Positions 25,064 to 34,364 of a stretch of DNA of 64,000 nucleotides are shown piece by piece; within the stretch, counting starts at the first letter, position 1, and every line of letters begins with the position of its first letter. Made by a program: the position numbers and the translations under genes. Origin of the DNA: Parasediminibacterium sp051861445 (GTDB lineage Bacteria > Bacteroidota > Bacteroidia > Chitinophagales > Chitinophagaceae); the NCBI GenBank assembly GCA_051861445.1, contig JBHYCS010000014.1:61479-125478 (forward strand), read 5' to 3'. The notes beneath the pieces are model-generated. The model ran no database searches. It had not been told where the DNA came from and saw only the letters and a program-made list of their open reading frames with translations.

Positions 25064-25507
25064 ATGAAAAAGTATGTATATTTTTCACCAATAATCGTTG
25101 TTTGTATTCTAATATTTTCGTTTTATACTCCAAATTCATCTACAATTGAAAGTGAAACAGGTGTTCAGTTTTTTAAAGGAAACTTTAAAGAAGCAAGAAT
25201 TTTAGCCCAGAAAGAAAAGAAACTCATTTTCATAGATTTTTATGCTACATGGTGTGGCAGTTGCAAAAAATTGCAGGCTAAAACCTTGTCTACTGAAACG
25301 GTTGGTAATTATTTAAATAAAAATTACATCAATTTGGCTGTGGATATAGATACGGATGATGGTGGTGCAATGGCACAATTTTATAAAATAACGGCTTTGC
25401 CTACATTGATAATATTAGATGAAAATGGGAAAATCGTTCGTCAATCGGTTGGTTATCAAAATACACATTCGTTATTGCAGTTTGCAAATCTAAATACAAC
25501 ACCATAA
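25064..25507 (+). CDS. Membrane-anchored or exported thioredoxin-like protein
   Basis: A 147-residue protein with an N-terminal hydrophobic segment (about 5-21) that is a signal peptide or anchor, followed by a thioredoxin fold with FYATWCGSCKKL (Cys64, Cys67) and the cis-proline TALPTL. The CGSC active site and spacing resemble the C-terminal domain of DsbD and related periplasmic reductases. It probably reduces disulfides outside the cytoplasm. It precedes trxA by 183 bases, but the trxA promoter-like element suggests separate transcription. Confidence 0.8.
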   Translation: MKKYVYFSPIIVVCILIFSFYTPNSSTIESETGVQFFKGNFKEARILAQKEKKLIFIDFYATWCGSCKKLQAKTLSTETVGNYLNKNYINLAVDIDTDDGGAMAQFYKITALPTLIILDENGKIVRQSVGYQNTHSLLQFANLNTTP

Positions 25508-25630
25508 ATGTTTAACCAGTTATTTTGACATATAATTTTCTAAACACGTCAAATAAATGTTTATACATGCATTATCGTCATTAATCACAATAGTGGAAAA
25601 GTCAAAACAGCACACAATTTGCTTTGGGTG

Positions 25631-25638
25631 TATATTTG
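25631..25638 (+). promoter_or_regulatory. Candidate -7 element of trxA
   Basis: TATATTTG matches TAnnTTTG, 53 bases before the trxA start. The -33 region has TTTG copies only at shorter spacing. Confidence 0.4.
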
Positions 25639-25690
25639 ATACCTCTAACAAAAACGGAGAATCATCTCAATCAATAAAAAAATTAAGAAA

Positions 25691-26008
25691 ATGGCTTTAG
25701 AATTAACAGACGCAAATTTTCAAACAGAAGTTTTGGAAAGCGACAAATTAAGTGTAATTGATTTTTGGGCAGAATGGTGTGGACCATGCCGTGCAATTGG
25801 ACCAGTAATTGAAGAATTAAGTAAAGAATACGCTGGAAAAGTAAATATTGGTAAAGTAAATGTAGACACCAATCCTAACCTAAGTGTAAACTACGGTATT
25901 ACTTCAATTCCTGCTATTCTTTTCGTTAAAGGAGGGCAAATTGTAGATAAACAAATTGGTGCCGTACCAAAAAGTGTACTAGACAAAAAAATTCAAGCAC
26001 ATTTATAG
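25691..26008 (+). CDS. trxA: Thioredoxin
   Basis: A 105-residue cytoplasmic thioredoxin of standard length with WAEWCGPCR (Cys30, Cys33), the buried Asp in IDFWA and the cis-proline in SIPAI. It reduces disulfides using electrons from thioredoxin reductase. It is followed by a strong terminator and is likely transcribed alone. Confidence 0.95.
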   Translation: MALELTDANFQTEVLESDKLSVIDFWAEWCGPCRAIGPVIEELSKEYAGKVNIGKVNVDTNPNLSVNYGITSIPAILFVKGGQIVDKQIGAVPKSVLDKKIQAHL

Positions 26009-26030
26009 TATTATTGGGTTAGTAAGTATA

Positions 26031-26064
26031 AAACTCTCTGTAAAATTCAGAGAGTTTTTTTTTG
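26031..26064 (+). terminator. Terminator of trxA
   Basis: AAACTCTCTG and CAGAGAGTTT pair perfectly around a 7-base loop and are followed by a run of T. Confidence 0.9.
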
Positions 26065-26116
26065 CTGTCATTGTAATGTTTTCAAACAAACGAATACCAA
26101 TCAATAAATTGTTTTC

Positions 26117-26977
26117 ATGAAAAAAATAATTGCCTTATTCATCTCTTGTGTAACAGTTTTTCAGTTACAAGCTCAAGTTCCAACAGAAAAAGCCCTTTTA
26201 TGGAAAATTAGTGGCAATAAACTTAAATCACCATCTTATTTATTTGGAACCATGCATTTAATGTGTCCAGATCAATTAAAAATGGATGAAGCGATTGTTT
26301 CTACATTCAATACAACAAAGCAATTGTATTTGGAAATAGATTTAGACGATCCACAAATGATGATGAAGGCAATGAAGCTAATGATGATGCCAAAAGGCGA
26401 AAACCTTGAAAAATTAGTAGGTAAAACAGATTACGATAGCATGAATGTAATTTACAAAAGTTTAGCAGGCATGTCTTTACAGATGATGTCTAGTGCAAAA
26501 CCGCTATTGCTAATGAGTTCTATTTTTCCAGCCCTATTAAATTGTAAACCAGAAGGATGGGAAAAAAAGTTTCAAGATTTGGCAAAACCAAAAAATATGC
26601 CTGTAAATGGTTTAGAAACAATTGAATATCAAATGAGGGTTTTCGATACTATTCCTTATCAAGTACAAGCAAATATGTTTAAAGAATTATTGTTTAATAT
26701 AGATAGTAGTAAAAAAAGTTTTTACACAATGGTAAATATGTATTTAGATAAAGACATTAATTCTTTGTACAAACTAGGAACCAACGACCCTCAATTTGGT
26801 GAATATGAAGCCTTAATGTTAAATAATAGAAATGCTAATTGGATTCCTGTAATGGATGTAGAAATGAAAAAAATGCCTACTTTTTTTGCTGTAGGTGCCG
26901 CTCATTTAGGCGGAGAAAATGGTATTATTAGTTTATTACGAAAACGTGGTTACACAGTAAAACCTGTGTTGTATTAA
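26117..26977 (+). CDS. TraB/GumN family protein
   Basis: A 286-residue exported protein: signal peptide 1-20 (ending LQAQ), then the TraB/GumN signature with GTMH at 44-47 and the C-terminal AVGAAHLGGENGIISLLRKRGY. The conserved His and Glu residues suggest a hydrolase or peptidase-like site (the erythromycin-esterase/TIKI-like clan); activity unproven. A Met-rich stretch lies around residues 77-95. The ECF sigma factor gene starts 13 bases downstream, so the three genes 26117-28146 look like one operon. Confidence 0.8.
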   Translation: MKKIIALFISCVTVFQLQAQVPTEKALLWKISGNKLKSPSYLFGTMHLMCPDQLKMDEAIVSTFNTTKQLYLEIDLDDPQMMMKAMKLMMMPKGENLEKLVGKTDYDSMNVIYKSLAGMSLQMMSSAKPLLLMSSIFPALLNCKPEGWEKKFQDLAKPKNMPVNGLETIEYQMRVFDTIPYQVQANMFKELLFNIDSSKKSFYTMVNMYLDKDINSLYKLGTNDPQFGEYEALMLNNRNANWIPVMDVEMKKMPTFFAVGAAHLGGENGIISLLRKRGYTVKPVLY

Positions 26978-26990
26978 TATTATTGAAATA

Positions 26991-27488
26991 ATGGTAGAAG
27001 AAAAGGTATTTATTCAACTGCTAACCCAACATCAGAACATCGTACACAAAGTATGTTCTGTGTACATGGATTTTATGCAAGATAGAGAAGACCTATTTCA
27101 AGAAATTACGTTGCAAGCTTGGAAATCGTTTCATAGTTTCAAGGGAGAATCGAAGTTTTCAACATGGTTATATCGAGTGTCTTTAAATACTGCTATTACC
27201 TATTTTAAAAAAGATAAAAAGAAAAATAGTTTTATAGAAGCTACAGAAATACCAGAAATAATAGATCAATCGAATAGTGAAATAGAAGTACAAATAAAAG
27301 CCATGTATGCAGCTATTGGAGAATTATCGAAGATTGACAAAGCCCTTGTAATGCTGTATTTAGAAGATTATGACTATAATACTATTGGAGAAATGTTGGG
27401 CTTAACAGCTAATAACGTAGCGGTAAAAATGAATAGAATTAAATTAAAATTGAAAGAGCGTACACAAAAACATTATGAATTGTCGTAA
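26991..27488 (+). CDS. ECF-type RNA polymerase sigma factor
   Basis: A 165-residue sigma-70 family protein of the short extracytoplasmic-function class: region 2 (about 10-75, DREDLFQEITLQAWKSFHSFKGESKFSTWLYRV) and region 4 (about 105-160, with LSKIDKALVMLYLEDYDYNTIGEMLGL). It would direct transcription of a small regulon. The next gene, 16 bases on, encodes a membrane protein that may be its partner. Confidence 0.9.
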   Translation: MVEEKVFIQLLTQHQNIVHKVCSVYMDFMQDREDLFQEITLQAWKSFHSFKGESKFSTWLYRVSLNTAITYFKKDKKKNSFIEATEIPEIIDQSNSEIEVQIKAMYAAIGELSKIDKALVMLYLEDYDYNTIGEMLGLTANNVAVKMNRIKLKLKERTQKHYELS

Positions 27489-27504
27489 TTAACGATTGTA
27501 TCTT

Positions 27505-28146
27505 ATGGAATTAGACGAACTAAAATATTATCTTAAAAATACGGCTATACAAGCACCTATTCAGACAAAATCTGCTGAGAGTTTAACTGCATTATTAAAA
27601 AATAATCCCAAATCTCCTGTAAATAAAATTAAAAGAAGTCTGGTTATCGAAATTGTTATTTCAGTTGTAATGCTTCTTGTATTTGTAGGTATTGTTTTAA
27701 AAAGCAATATTTGGTCGTTGCAAATTTATTTTGCAGTATTATCATTACTCTGTGTTTGGTTTTCTTTTAAATTGTACACTTCTTATAAAAGAATTCAATT
27801 GCTTAACAATACCGTTTTACCTGTTAAAAAAAATTTAGAAGAAGTTCATTATACCATGAAATCGTTCGTAAAACAGTATTTCCAACTCACAATGGCATCG
27901 TTACCCATTTTTTTTATATTTTCTTTTTTATTGGGTTTTTATGAAGGATATTCAGGAATTAGTGTACCATTTTATGAGGATTTATTATCTAAATATGATA
28001 GTATTTCACAAGTAATTTGGTTTACGGTATTATACATGACTATATTAAGTATTAGTATGTATTTTTTTACCAAATGGTATTTGAAAAAATTATATGGCGA
28101 TTATTTGAAAGAATTAGAATCGTTGTTAGCAGAGCTAGAAGATTAA
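27505..28146 (+). CDS. Membrane protein, possible sigma-factor partner
   Basis: A 213-residue protein with a soluble N-terminal 50 residues and about four hydrophobic segments in two pairs (about 47-90 and 130-195). Gene position directly after an ECF sigma factor, and the soluble-N/membrane-C layout, suggest an anti-sigma role. No zinc-binding HxxxCxxC anti-sigma motif is visible. I start at the ATG at 27505 rather than the in-frame TTG at 27496. Function otherwise unknown. Confidence 0.7.
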   Translation: MELDELKYYLKNTAIQAPIQTKSAESLTALLKNNPKSPVNKIKRSLVIEIVISVVMLLVFVGIVLKSNIWSLQIYFAVLSLLCVWFSFKLYTSYKRIQLLNNTVLPVKKNLEEVHYTMKSFVKQYFQLTMASLPIFFIFSFLLGFYEGYSGISVPFYEDLLSKYDSISQVIWFTVLYMTILSISMYFFTKWYLKKLYGDYLKELESLLAELED

Positions 28147-28169
28147 TATTTGTACTTGTAATTTCTTTT

Positions 28170-29033
28170 TTAAATGAAAATTGAATTTGCAATTGTAATA
28201 CTCTTTTCCAATGCAGATTTGTTGATGGCTAAATGCACATGATTATTTTCTAACCAATCAATCATCAATTCTGTAGCCATATTTCCTACTAAATCGTTTT
28301 GTGCCATTGGGCAACCACCTATTCCTTTTAAAGCCCCATCAAATCTTGTACATCCTGCTTTAAAAGCAGCAGCTAATTTTTCTTCGAAGTTATTGAATTG
28401 ACTATGTAAATGAACTCCAAAAATAGTATTGGAATATGTGGGAATTAAAGTGGTTAAAGCATTTGATATTTGAACAGGAGTAGCCAAGCCCACTGTATCT
28501 GCTAAAGAAATTATAGAAATATTTTTCTGAACCATTTCATAAGCCCATTTTTCTAAAATAGCTGTTTCGTAAGCATCATTATATGGGTTTCCAAATGCCA
28601 TACTTAAATAAACCACAAGCGTTTTATTATTCTTTAAACACAATTCTTGTATTTCATCTACCCTATTTAAACTTTCTTCAATAGTGCTGTTGGTGTTTTT
28701 AAATTGAAATGTGGGAGAAATGGAAAATGGAAAACCTAAATAAGAAATTTCATCATAAAGAACAGCTTCCTCTGCTCCTCTTTTATTCGCAACAATGGCT
28801 AATAATTTAGAACTTGAAGCAGAAAGCTGTAATCCTTTTAAAACAGCAACAGTATCTGCCATTTGAGGAATTGCTTTTGCCGAAACAAAACTTCCAAAAT
28901 CGATGGTGTCAAATCCTACTTGTAATAAGCTATTGATGTAATTTATTTTAACATCGGTTGGAATAAATTGATGCCAACCTTGCATGGCATCTCTAGGACA
29001 TTCAACAAGCTGTATTGGTGTAGAATATTGCAT
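28170..29033 (-). CDS. Hydroxymethylglutaryl-CoA lyase-like protein
   Basis: A 287-residue TIM-barrel enzyme of the DRE-TIM group. The opening VECPRDAMQGW stands in place of the usual EVGPRDGLQ, and GIGGCPMA near residue 240 matches the active-site cysteine loop of HMG-CoA lyase; the HLHSQ motif provides metal ligands. The reaction would be cleavage of 3-hydroxy-3-methylglutaryl-CoA to acetoacetate and acetyl-CoA in leucine breakdown. The altered first motif (Cys for Gly) leaves room for a related acyl-CoA substrate. It ends 8 bases from rlmB and is likely cotranscribed with it. Confidence 0.82.
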   Translation of the reverse strand: MQYSTPIQLVECPRDAMQGWHQFIPTDVKINYINSLLQVGFDTIDFGSFVSAKAIPQMADTVAVLKGLQLSASSSKLLAIVANKRGAEEAVLYDEISYLGFPFSISPTFQFKNTNSTIEESLNRVDEIQELCLKNNKTLVVYLSMAFGNPYNDAYETAILEKWAYEMVQKNISIISLADTVGLATPVQISNALTTLIPTYSNTIFGVHLHSQFNNFEEKLAAAFKAGCTRFDGALKGIGGCPMAQNDLVGNMATELMIDWLENNHVHLAINKSALEKSITIANSIFI

Positions 29034-29041
29034 AAAATATT

Positions 29042-29791
29042 TTATGAAAGATGTTCAATTCTTTTTTTCAAAGCCTCATAAACTATTATACCTGCAGCTA
29101 CAGAAACATTAAACGAATCGAAATTTGTTGCCATTGGAATGGTAAAATAAGCATCTGCAGCTTTTGCTAAATAAGGTTGAACGCCTCTTTCTTCATTACC
29201 CATAATAATACAAGCGGCTTCTTCAAGTGGCAAATCGTACACTTTTGTAGTAGCCTTCATATCACTTGTAAATACTTTTATTCCTTTTTCATGCAAAGTA
29301 TCAACCGCTTTCAATAAGCTATTGACTCTAATAATTGCAATTCTTTCCAACGCTCCTGCACTACTTTTCATAGCTTCTTCATTCAAAGCTCCTACACCTT
29401 TATCAGGAATAATAATGGCTTGAGCTCCACAGCAATAAGCACTTCTTGCAATTGCCCCAATATTTCTTACATCTGTTACTCCATCTAACATCACTAAAAG
29501 TGGAACTTTAGCCTCGGTTTCTAAGGTTTCTAAAACAGTTTCTAAATCTTGATACACTACTAAAGCAGCCAATGCAATAACACCTTGATGGTTGGCTCTT
29601 GTCATGTAATTCAGCTTTTCTATTGGCACCATTTGCATAGGCACATCGTATTCTTTTGCTAATGAACGTATTTGAGAAATGGTTTCGCCATTTGCATTTT
29701 TTTGAACCAATATTTTATCAATGGCCCTACCATTTTGTAAAGCTTCTATCAGTGGTTGCCTACCAATAATAAGTGCATCTTGTTTTGACAT
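29042..29791 (-). CDS. rlmB: 23S rRNA (guanosine-2'-O)-methyltransferase, RlmB type
   Basis: A 249-residue SPOUT methyltransferase. The N-terminal substrate-binding part begins IIGRQPLIEAL; the catalytic SPOUT domain carries DGVTDVRNIGAIARSA, MGNEERGV and FNSFNVSVAAGI-like motifs that form the knotted SAM site. RlmB methylates G2251 of 23S rRNA; related TrmH proteins act on tRNA, so the exact target is inferred. Confidence 0.9.
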   Translation of the reverse strand: MSKQDALIIGRQPLIEALQNGRAIDKILVQKNANGETISQIRSLAKEYDVPMQMVPIEKLNYMTRANHQGVIALAALVVYQDLETVLETLETEAKVPLLVMLDGVTDVRNIGAIARSAYCCGAQAIIIPDKGVGALNEEAMKSSAGALERIAIIRVNSLLKAVDTLHEKGIKVFTSDMKATTKVYDLPLEEAACIIMGNEERGVQPYLAKAADAYFTIPMATNFDSFNVSVAAGIIVYEALKKRIEHLS

Positions 29792-29959
29792 ACAACGAAA
29801 ATAAGTGAATTAAATTTCTTGTAAACTCTGTGTTATTTAAATTATTAATTGTATTGTTGGTGATTCATTGTTAATGTATGTAAAGAATAGCTTTTGGTTA
29901 TATTGCAAAGTATTCGTTACATAAATTAATTATCTTGCCATTTACTAATTTAAACCTGT

Positions 29960-30772
29960 ATGCATTATTTAGTTAAACAATTTGTTCCGCCAATTTTAAA
30001 AACAATTCGTTGGTTTAGTTTTAAATACGGATGGAAGGGAAATTATAAATCATATGCAGAGGCTCAAAAAAACACCACAGGTTATAGTGCTGCACATATT
30101 TTGGAAAGAATAGTAGCAACTACAACAAAAGTAAAAAACAAAGAAGTTGCTTATGAACGTGATGGTAGAATCTACAGTAAGGCTCCTACCAATTTTCCAA
30201 TGTTAAGTGGTTTGTTGTGGATGGCATCTACTAATAATAATAACTTAACAGTACTAGATTTTGGTGGCTCGTTAGGCACAACTTACTTTCAAAAATTACC
30301 CTATTTACACCATTTATCGAGTATTAATTGGTGTATTGTAGAGCAGCCAAATTATGTAGAGGCTGGAAAAAAACATTTTGAAAGTGAGCAGTTACATTTT
30401 TATTTTTCTATTGAAGAATGTATGCAACACCAACAACCACAAATTGCAATGTTTTGTGGCGTTTTGCAATATTTAGAAAATTACAAAGCTGTGATTGAAA
30501 AATTAGTTCATCAAAAAATACCATATTTATTACTCGATTATATTGCTTTTACCGAACAAGCAACGGATAGATTCACCGTTCAAAATGTGCCACCAGAATT
30601 TTATGGAATTGAAGCTTCTTATGCTTGTATATTTTTCAATAAACAAAATTTCTATGCCTTTTTAGAACAATATTATGAGTTGGTTTTTGATTATACAGCA
30701 GACAACGACCATTATTATGTTGAATTAGAGTCGTTTAAATACCAAGGCTGCTTGTGGAAGTTAAAAGCATAA
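29960..30772 (+). CDS. Putative methyltransferase, TIGR04325 family
   Basis: A 270-residue class-I-like methyltransferase. It begins with a KYGWKGNYKSYAEAQ stretch typical of TIGR04325, then has VLDFGGSLGTTYF as the SAM-binding glycine loop and CIVEQPNYVEAGKKHF as the following acidic strand. The family often occurs in polysaccharide gene clusters; here it is alone between rlmB (divergent) and a permease gene. Substrate unknown. Confidence 0.78.
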   Translation: MHYLVKQFVPPILKTIRWFSFKYGWKGNYKSYAEAQKNTTGYSAAHILERIVATTTKVKNKEVAYERDGRIYSKAPTNFPMLSGLLWMASTNNNNLTVLDFGGSLGTTYFQKLPYLHHLSSINWCIVEQPNYVEAGKKHFESEQLHFYFSIEECMQHQQPQIAMFCGVLQYLENYKAVIEKLVHQKIPYLLLDYIAFTEQATDRFTVQNVPPEFYGIEASYACIFFNKQNFYAFLEQYYELVFDYTADNDHYYVELESFKYQGCLWKLKA

Positions 30773-30825
30773 TTTAAAGCTTCGTAAAAATCAATTTTTA
30801 GCTATACATACCAAATATTACTACT

Positions 30826-32064
30826 TTGAATATTGCATTTACAATAGCCAAAAAGATTGCATTTAACAGCCAAAAAACATTTTCAGCGTTTATTATTAAG
30901 TTGAGTATTGCAGCCACAGCAATTAGTGTAGCTGCAATGATTTTAACGCTTTGCTTTGTAAATGGTTTTCAGCAAACGGTTGGCGATAAAGTTTTTGGTT
31001 TTTGGGGACATATACGTGTGCAACAATTTGAAACCAGTAAATCTTTAGTTGCAACAGAAACGCCTATCTTAAAAAGCGATACGGTTACACAAATTATTTT
31101 AAAACATCCAAACGTTGCTTCTGTAAGTGCATTTGCTACGAAAACAGCTATTATTGATAAAAATAGAGATATTGAAGGTATTCTGCTAAAAGGCGTTACC
31201 CCTGATTGCAACACAAAGCAATTAGAATCATTTATTACAAAAGGTCGTTTACTTCAGTTTAAAGATAGTGGCTACAGCAAAGAAATAATGGTTTCTGCAC
31301 CAATTGCACAATTGTTACAAATTCATGTGTTAGATACGGTAAAAATTTATTTTGTTTCAAATACCGATACAGAAGCAATTAAAACAGCTAGAAAATTAGT
31401 GGTTGTGGGTATTTACAAAACAGGTATTGAAGAGTTTGACAAACTATTTGCTATCACAGATTTGGCGTTTATTCAACGTGTAAATAATTGGGATGCTAAC
31501 CAAATTGGTGGTTATGAAATATTTGTAAAAAATGCCGCTTTAGCCGAACAAACCAATGCTGACATACACAACGAATTGCCACTCGTTTGGATGAGTAGAA
31601 CAATAAAAGAAATTTATCAAAACATATTCGATTGGCTGAATATTCAAGATGTAAATAGAAATGTGGTTTTTACTATCATGGCTATTGTTGCTATTATTAA
31701 CTTAATTACTTGCCTGTTAATTTTGGTTCTTGAACGAACCAAAATGGTAGGAATATTAAAATCTATTGGTTTACCGAACTGGCAAATCCAGAAAATATTT
31801 TTGTATTATGCTGGCATGATTACTCTAATTGGTGTATCTGTTGGTTGTTTTATTGGACTAGGAATTTGTTTTTTGCAATTGCAAACGCACTTTATTTCGT
31901 TAGATGAAGCTGCTTATTATGTTTCTTATGCTCCTATTCAAATAATTTGGTGGCAAATTGCTGCAGTTTGTGTAGCAACAGCTTTCGTTTGCTTTTTATC
32001 GTTAATGATACCAAGTTTAATTGTAAGAAATGTGCAGCCTGTAAAAGCTATACAGTTTAGATAA
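30826..32064 (+). CDS. ABC transporter permease, FtsX/LolC-E-like
   Basis: A 412-residue permease with one N-terminal membrane helix (about 20-45), a large extracytoplasmic domain (about 50-270) and three C-terminal helices (about 280-405), the MacB/LolC FtsX layout. The protein must start at a TTG (30826-30828), since no ATG occurs before the first membrane helix and the N-terminus fits the family. Such permeases move lipoproteins out of the inner membrane or act as mechanotransmitters; the ATPase partner is not next to it. Confidence 0.83.
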   Translation: MNIAFTIAKKIAFNSQKTFSAFIIKLSIAATAISVAAMILTLCFVNGFQQTVGDKVFGFWGHIRVQQFETSKSLVATETPILKSDTVTQIILKHPNVASVSAFATKTAIIDKNRDIEGILLKGVTPDCNTKQLESFITKGRLLQFKDSGYSKEIMVSAPIAQLLQIHVLDTVKIYFVSNTDTEAIKTARKLVVVGIYKTGIEEFDKLFAITDLAFIQRVNNWDANQIGGYEIFVKNAALAEQTNADIHNELPLVWMSRTIKEIYQNIFDWLNIQDVNRNVVFTIMAIVAIINLITCLLILVLERTKMVGILKSIGLPNWQIQKIFLYYAGMITLIGVSVGCFIGLGICFLQLQTHFISLDEAAYYVSYAPIQIIWWQIAAVCVATAFVCFLSLMIPSLIVRNVQPVKAIQFR

Positions 32065-32066
32065 TG

Positions 32067-33065
32067 TTAGGGCAAATCTTTTTGTACAAAAATTAATTCG
32101 ATAGCAAATTCTTTTTTATAATTCTGTGCCGTAAGATGGATTGTTTTAGGATGTTCTACCAATTGTAATAAAATGGTTTTTCGATTCGGATTTTCTAAAT
32201 CGTTTATATTGATAAATCCAATTTTTTTTATAAAAGGTGGCTTTACGGGTAAATAACTATAAACATATTCTGTACCCAAACTAGCTCTAATATTGGTCAT
32301 ATACACATCAAACTCTGACATTACATTTGGAAAATCTAAGAACCCATCTTTTTTATACGTTAAAAAAATAGAATCGTTACTTAATTTTTTTCCAAAACAA
32401 TCGAATGGAACTATTTCTGTTGGGCAACCAAAACTATTGTTTTGCAATGAGGCTAAATTATTTTTAAGATTGTTTACCAAAATAAAGCTAGCAACAGGTT
32501 CGTTACGCATTACTCTGTAATAAAACTGAGGTTTTCCACTGTAAATCTGTAATAGAATTCGGTATTTTTCGCTCAAAGGAAGTTGAATAATTTGCAACCC
32601 TACATTAAAATGAAAAAAACCTCTGTTTTTACAGTAAGCAATTTTAGCATTGCGTATTAAACTTCCACCAGAATCGGTTGGATAATATTTGGTAAAAATA
32701 CGTTTCGAAAATGCTTTTGTAATTTTATCTGACAAAGATAAAAAAGTAGCTTCTGCATCATCAACGGTATTAAAATCGCCATAAAAATATTCTACATACA
32801 ATGTACTATCAACCACTACTCTACTAGAAAGTGCGTTTGGCAATTTTACTTTTGCTTCAAAAGTGCTAGAACCTTTATGAATAGAATCTGCCTTATTCGA
32901 AGGCTTTCCTTTTACATGTAAAAAACGATGAGGAGCATCGTTTACTACTCGTAAAAAATTATCTGTAAAATCATCTGCCTTTTTGGGATATTCTATATAA
33001 AAATCTTGAGCATAGCCTGCTACAAACAGAAATAAAAGATGTAATATAATAACAATCTTTTTCAA
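32067..33065 (-). CDS. Secreted protein of unknown function
   Basis: A 332-residue protein with a signal peptide (about 1-19, ending GYAQ). It starts at a TTG (33063-33065); an ATG a little upstream is followed at once by an in-frame stop, and a later start would lose the signal peptide. The mature part is rich in Phe, Tyr and Lys with no motif I recognise. It ends 3 bases from the convergent permease gene. Function unknown. Confidence 0.65.
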   Translation of the reverse strand: MKKIVIILHLLFLFVAGYAQDFYIEYPKKADDFTDNFLRVVNDAPHRFLHVKGKPSNKADSIHKGSSTFEAKVKLPNALSSRVVVDSTLYVEYFYGDFNTVDDAEATFLSLSDKITKAFSKRIFTKYYPTDSGGSLIRNAKIAYCKNRGFFHFNVGLQIIQLPLSEKYRILLQIYSGKPQFYYRVMRNEPVASFILVNNLKNNLASLQNNSFGCPTEIVPFDCFGKKLSNDSIFLTYKKDGFLDFPNVMSEFDVYMTNIRASLGTEYVYSYLPVKPPFIKKIGFININDLENPNRKTILLQLVEHPKTIHLTAQNYKKEFAIELIFVQKDLP

Positions 33066-33195
33066 TTACAGTAGCATGTTTTGGTTTAGTGTAATGATGC
33101 AAATGTAATTTATAAAGAGAAAGGCTTTTTTTAATTTTTTAGAATATAGAAAAATATTGTTTATTAACATGGACTTTAATCATCAATCTACATGA

Positions 33196-34251
33196 TTAAT
33201 AACTCTCTTGTATAGCTTTCACAAAATCTGTTACTAAATAAGCAATGAGCTTACCAGTTGTGGTATCAATTTTTCCATCATTTAAATGTGTGGCTCCTTC
33301 ACTTATGTGTAAATAAGCAGGTTGACTATCCATGGCAACTGTGCTAATATATTGACGAGCCATAATTGCACTAATGCCTACAGGTGTAGATGCACTACTA
33401 AGAGCATATTCAATGCTATCCATGTCTAACTCAATGCCACATAAAGTATCGGCTGTAAAATCAGTAGCATGACTAATTCCTTCTGCAAAAGTTCTTTTTT
33501 CATGAATAAAAATATCTTCATAAGTTATGCAATCGATAAATGGATTGTTTACCATATTCATCCACACATTTTGCTGTAAATAATTTTCATGCAACCCTAA
33601 AACGCAATATTTTTCCAAATAACCATCTTCTTCTGCATATCTAAAGGCATTGCCACTGTGTCTTCCTTCCATTGGCCTGTAATCTGCATGAGCATCTACA
33701 TTTATTGCATTGATTTGTGCAATGGGAATAACGCCGCTTTTGTGCCAACCTTTAGCAGCACCTTTAATACATGGATACGCATTGTTTTGTCCACCTCCAA
33801 TTACAATGGGCATTTTGCGGTTTTGGGTAATTAATTGCACCATCTGTTCTACTTCATCATCAATTAAGTTTACAGCATGTCTGTACGCATCAATTTTTTC
33901 ATCGAAACTTTGAGCAGAAAATTCAATTAAATCAGCAATTTCAGAAAAGTCAAAATGGCCTAACACCAATATTTCTCCACCTTCTAAAAAGTCGTTGCTT
34001 TGCATATTTAAAAAGGCTTCTAAAAAAGCAAGCCATCCAGTTGTGGTTCCACCAATACCTTTATTGGCTTTTACACCAATATCTTCTGGAATTCCAAAAA
34101 TTACGTATCTAGCTTTGGTTTGTTGTAAAGCATCGTTTAAATCTGCTTTATTTAATATTACTTGTACTCTTTCACCAATTTTAGTTTCAAATCGGCGAAT
34201 TGTGGTGTGTGTAAGAATATCTTCTTTGGTACAAACTTTTAGGTGTTTCAT
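33196..34251 (-). CDS. Arginase/formimidoylglutamase family protein with altered first metal motif
   Basis: A 351-residue ureohydrolase-fold protein. The manganese-binding motifs NVDAHAD (Asp186, His188, Asp190) and ELDMD (Asp276, Asp278) are intact. The first motif, normally GGxHxxxY or GGDHS, reads GGGQNNAYP with Gln155 at the usual metal-binding histidine. The length and the long N-terminal part fit the Bacteroidota formimidoylglutamase-like group rather than classical arginase. It would hydrolyse an amidino or formimino group from an amino acid; the Gln could change metal affinity. I start at the ATG at 34249-34251; an in-frame TTG lies 27 bases upstream. Confidence 0.8.
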   Translation of the reverse strand: MKHLKVCTKEDILTHTTIRRFETKIGERVQVILNKADLNDALQQTKARYVIFGIPEDIGVKANKGIGGTTTGWLAFLEAFLNMQSNDFLEGGEILVLGHFDFSEIADLIEFSAQSFDEKIDAYRHAVNLIDDEVEQMVQLITQNRKMPIVIGGGQNNAYPCIKGAAKGWHKSGVIPIAQINAINVDAHADYRPMEGRHSGNAFRYAEEDGYLEKYCVLGLHENYLQQNVWMNMVNNPFIDCITYEDIFIHEKRTFAEGISHATDFTADTLCGIELDMDSIEYALSSASTPVGISAIMARQYISTVAMDSQPAYLHISEGATHLNDGKIDTTTGKLIAYLVTDFVKAIQESY

Positions 34252-34364
34252 TTGGCTTACATGTTGGTTATAAAGCAATAAATGTAAGCATGTAAAACAG
34301 GTTTACATAATAATTTTTGACATAGATTTTAGAGAATAAAAATGCTATCTTTATTAGTTAGTTT

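Noticed and set aside
30826..30828. Truncated start of the FtsX-like permease
   Set aside because: The missing ATG might suggest a truncated gene, but the TTG start gives a complete first membrane helix and normal family length.
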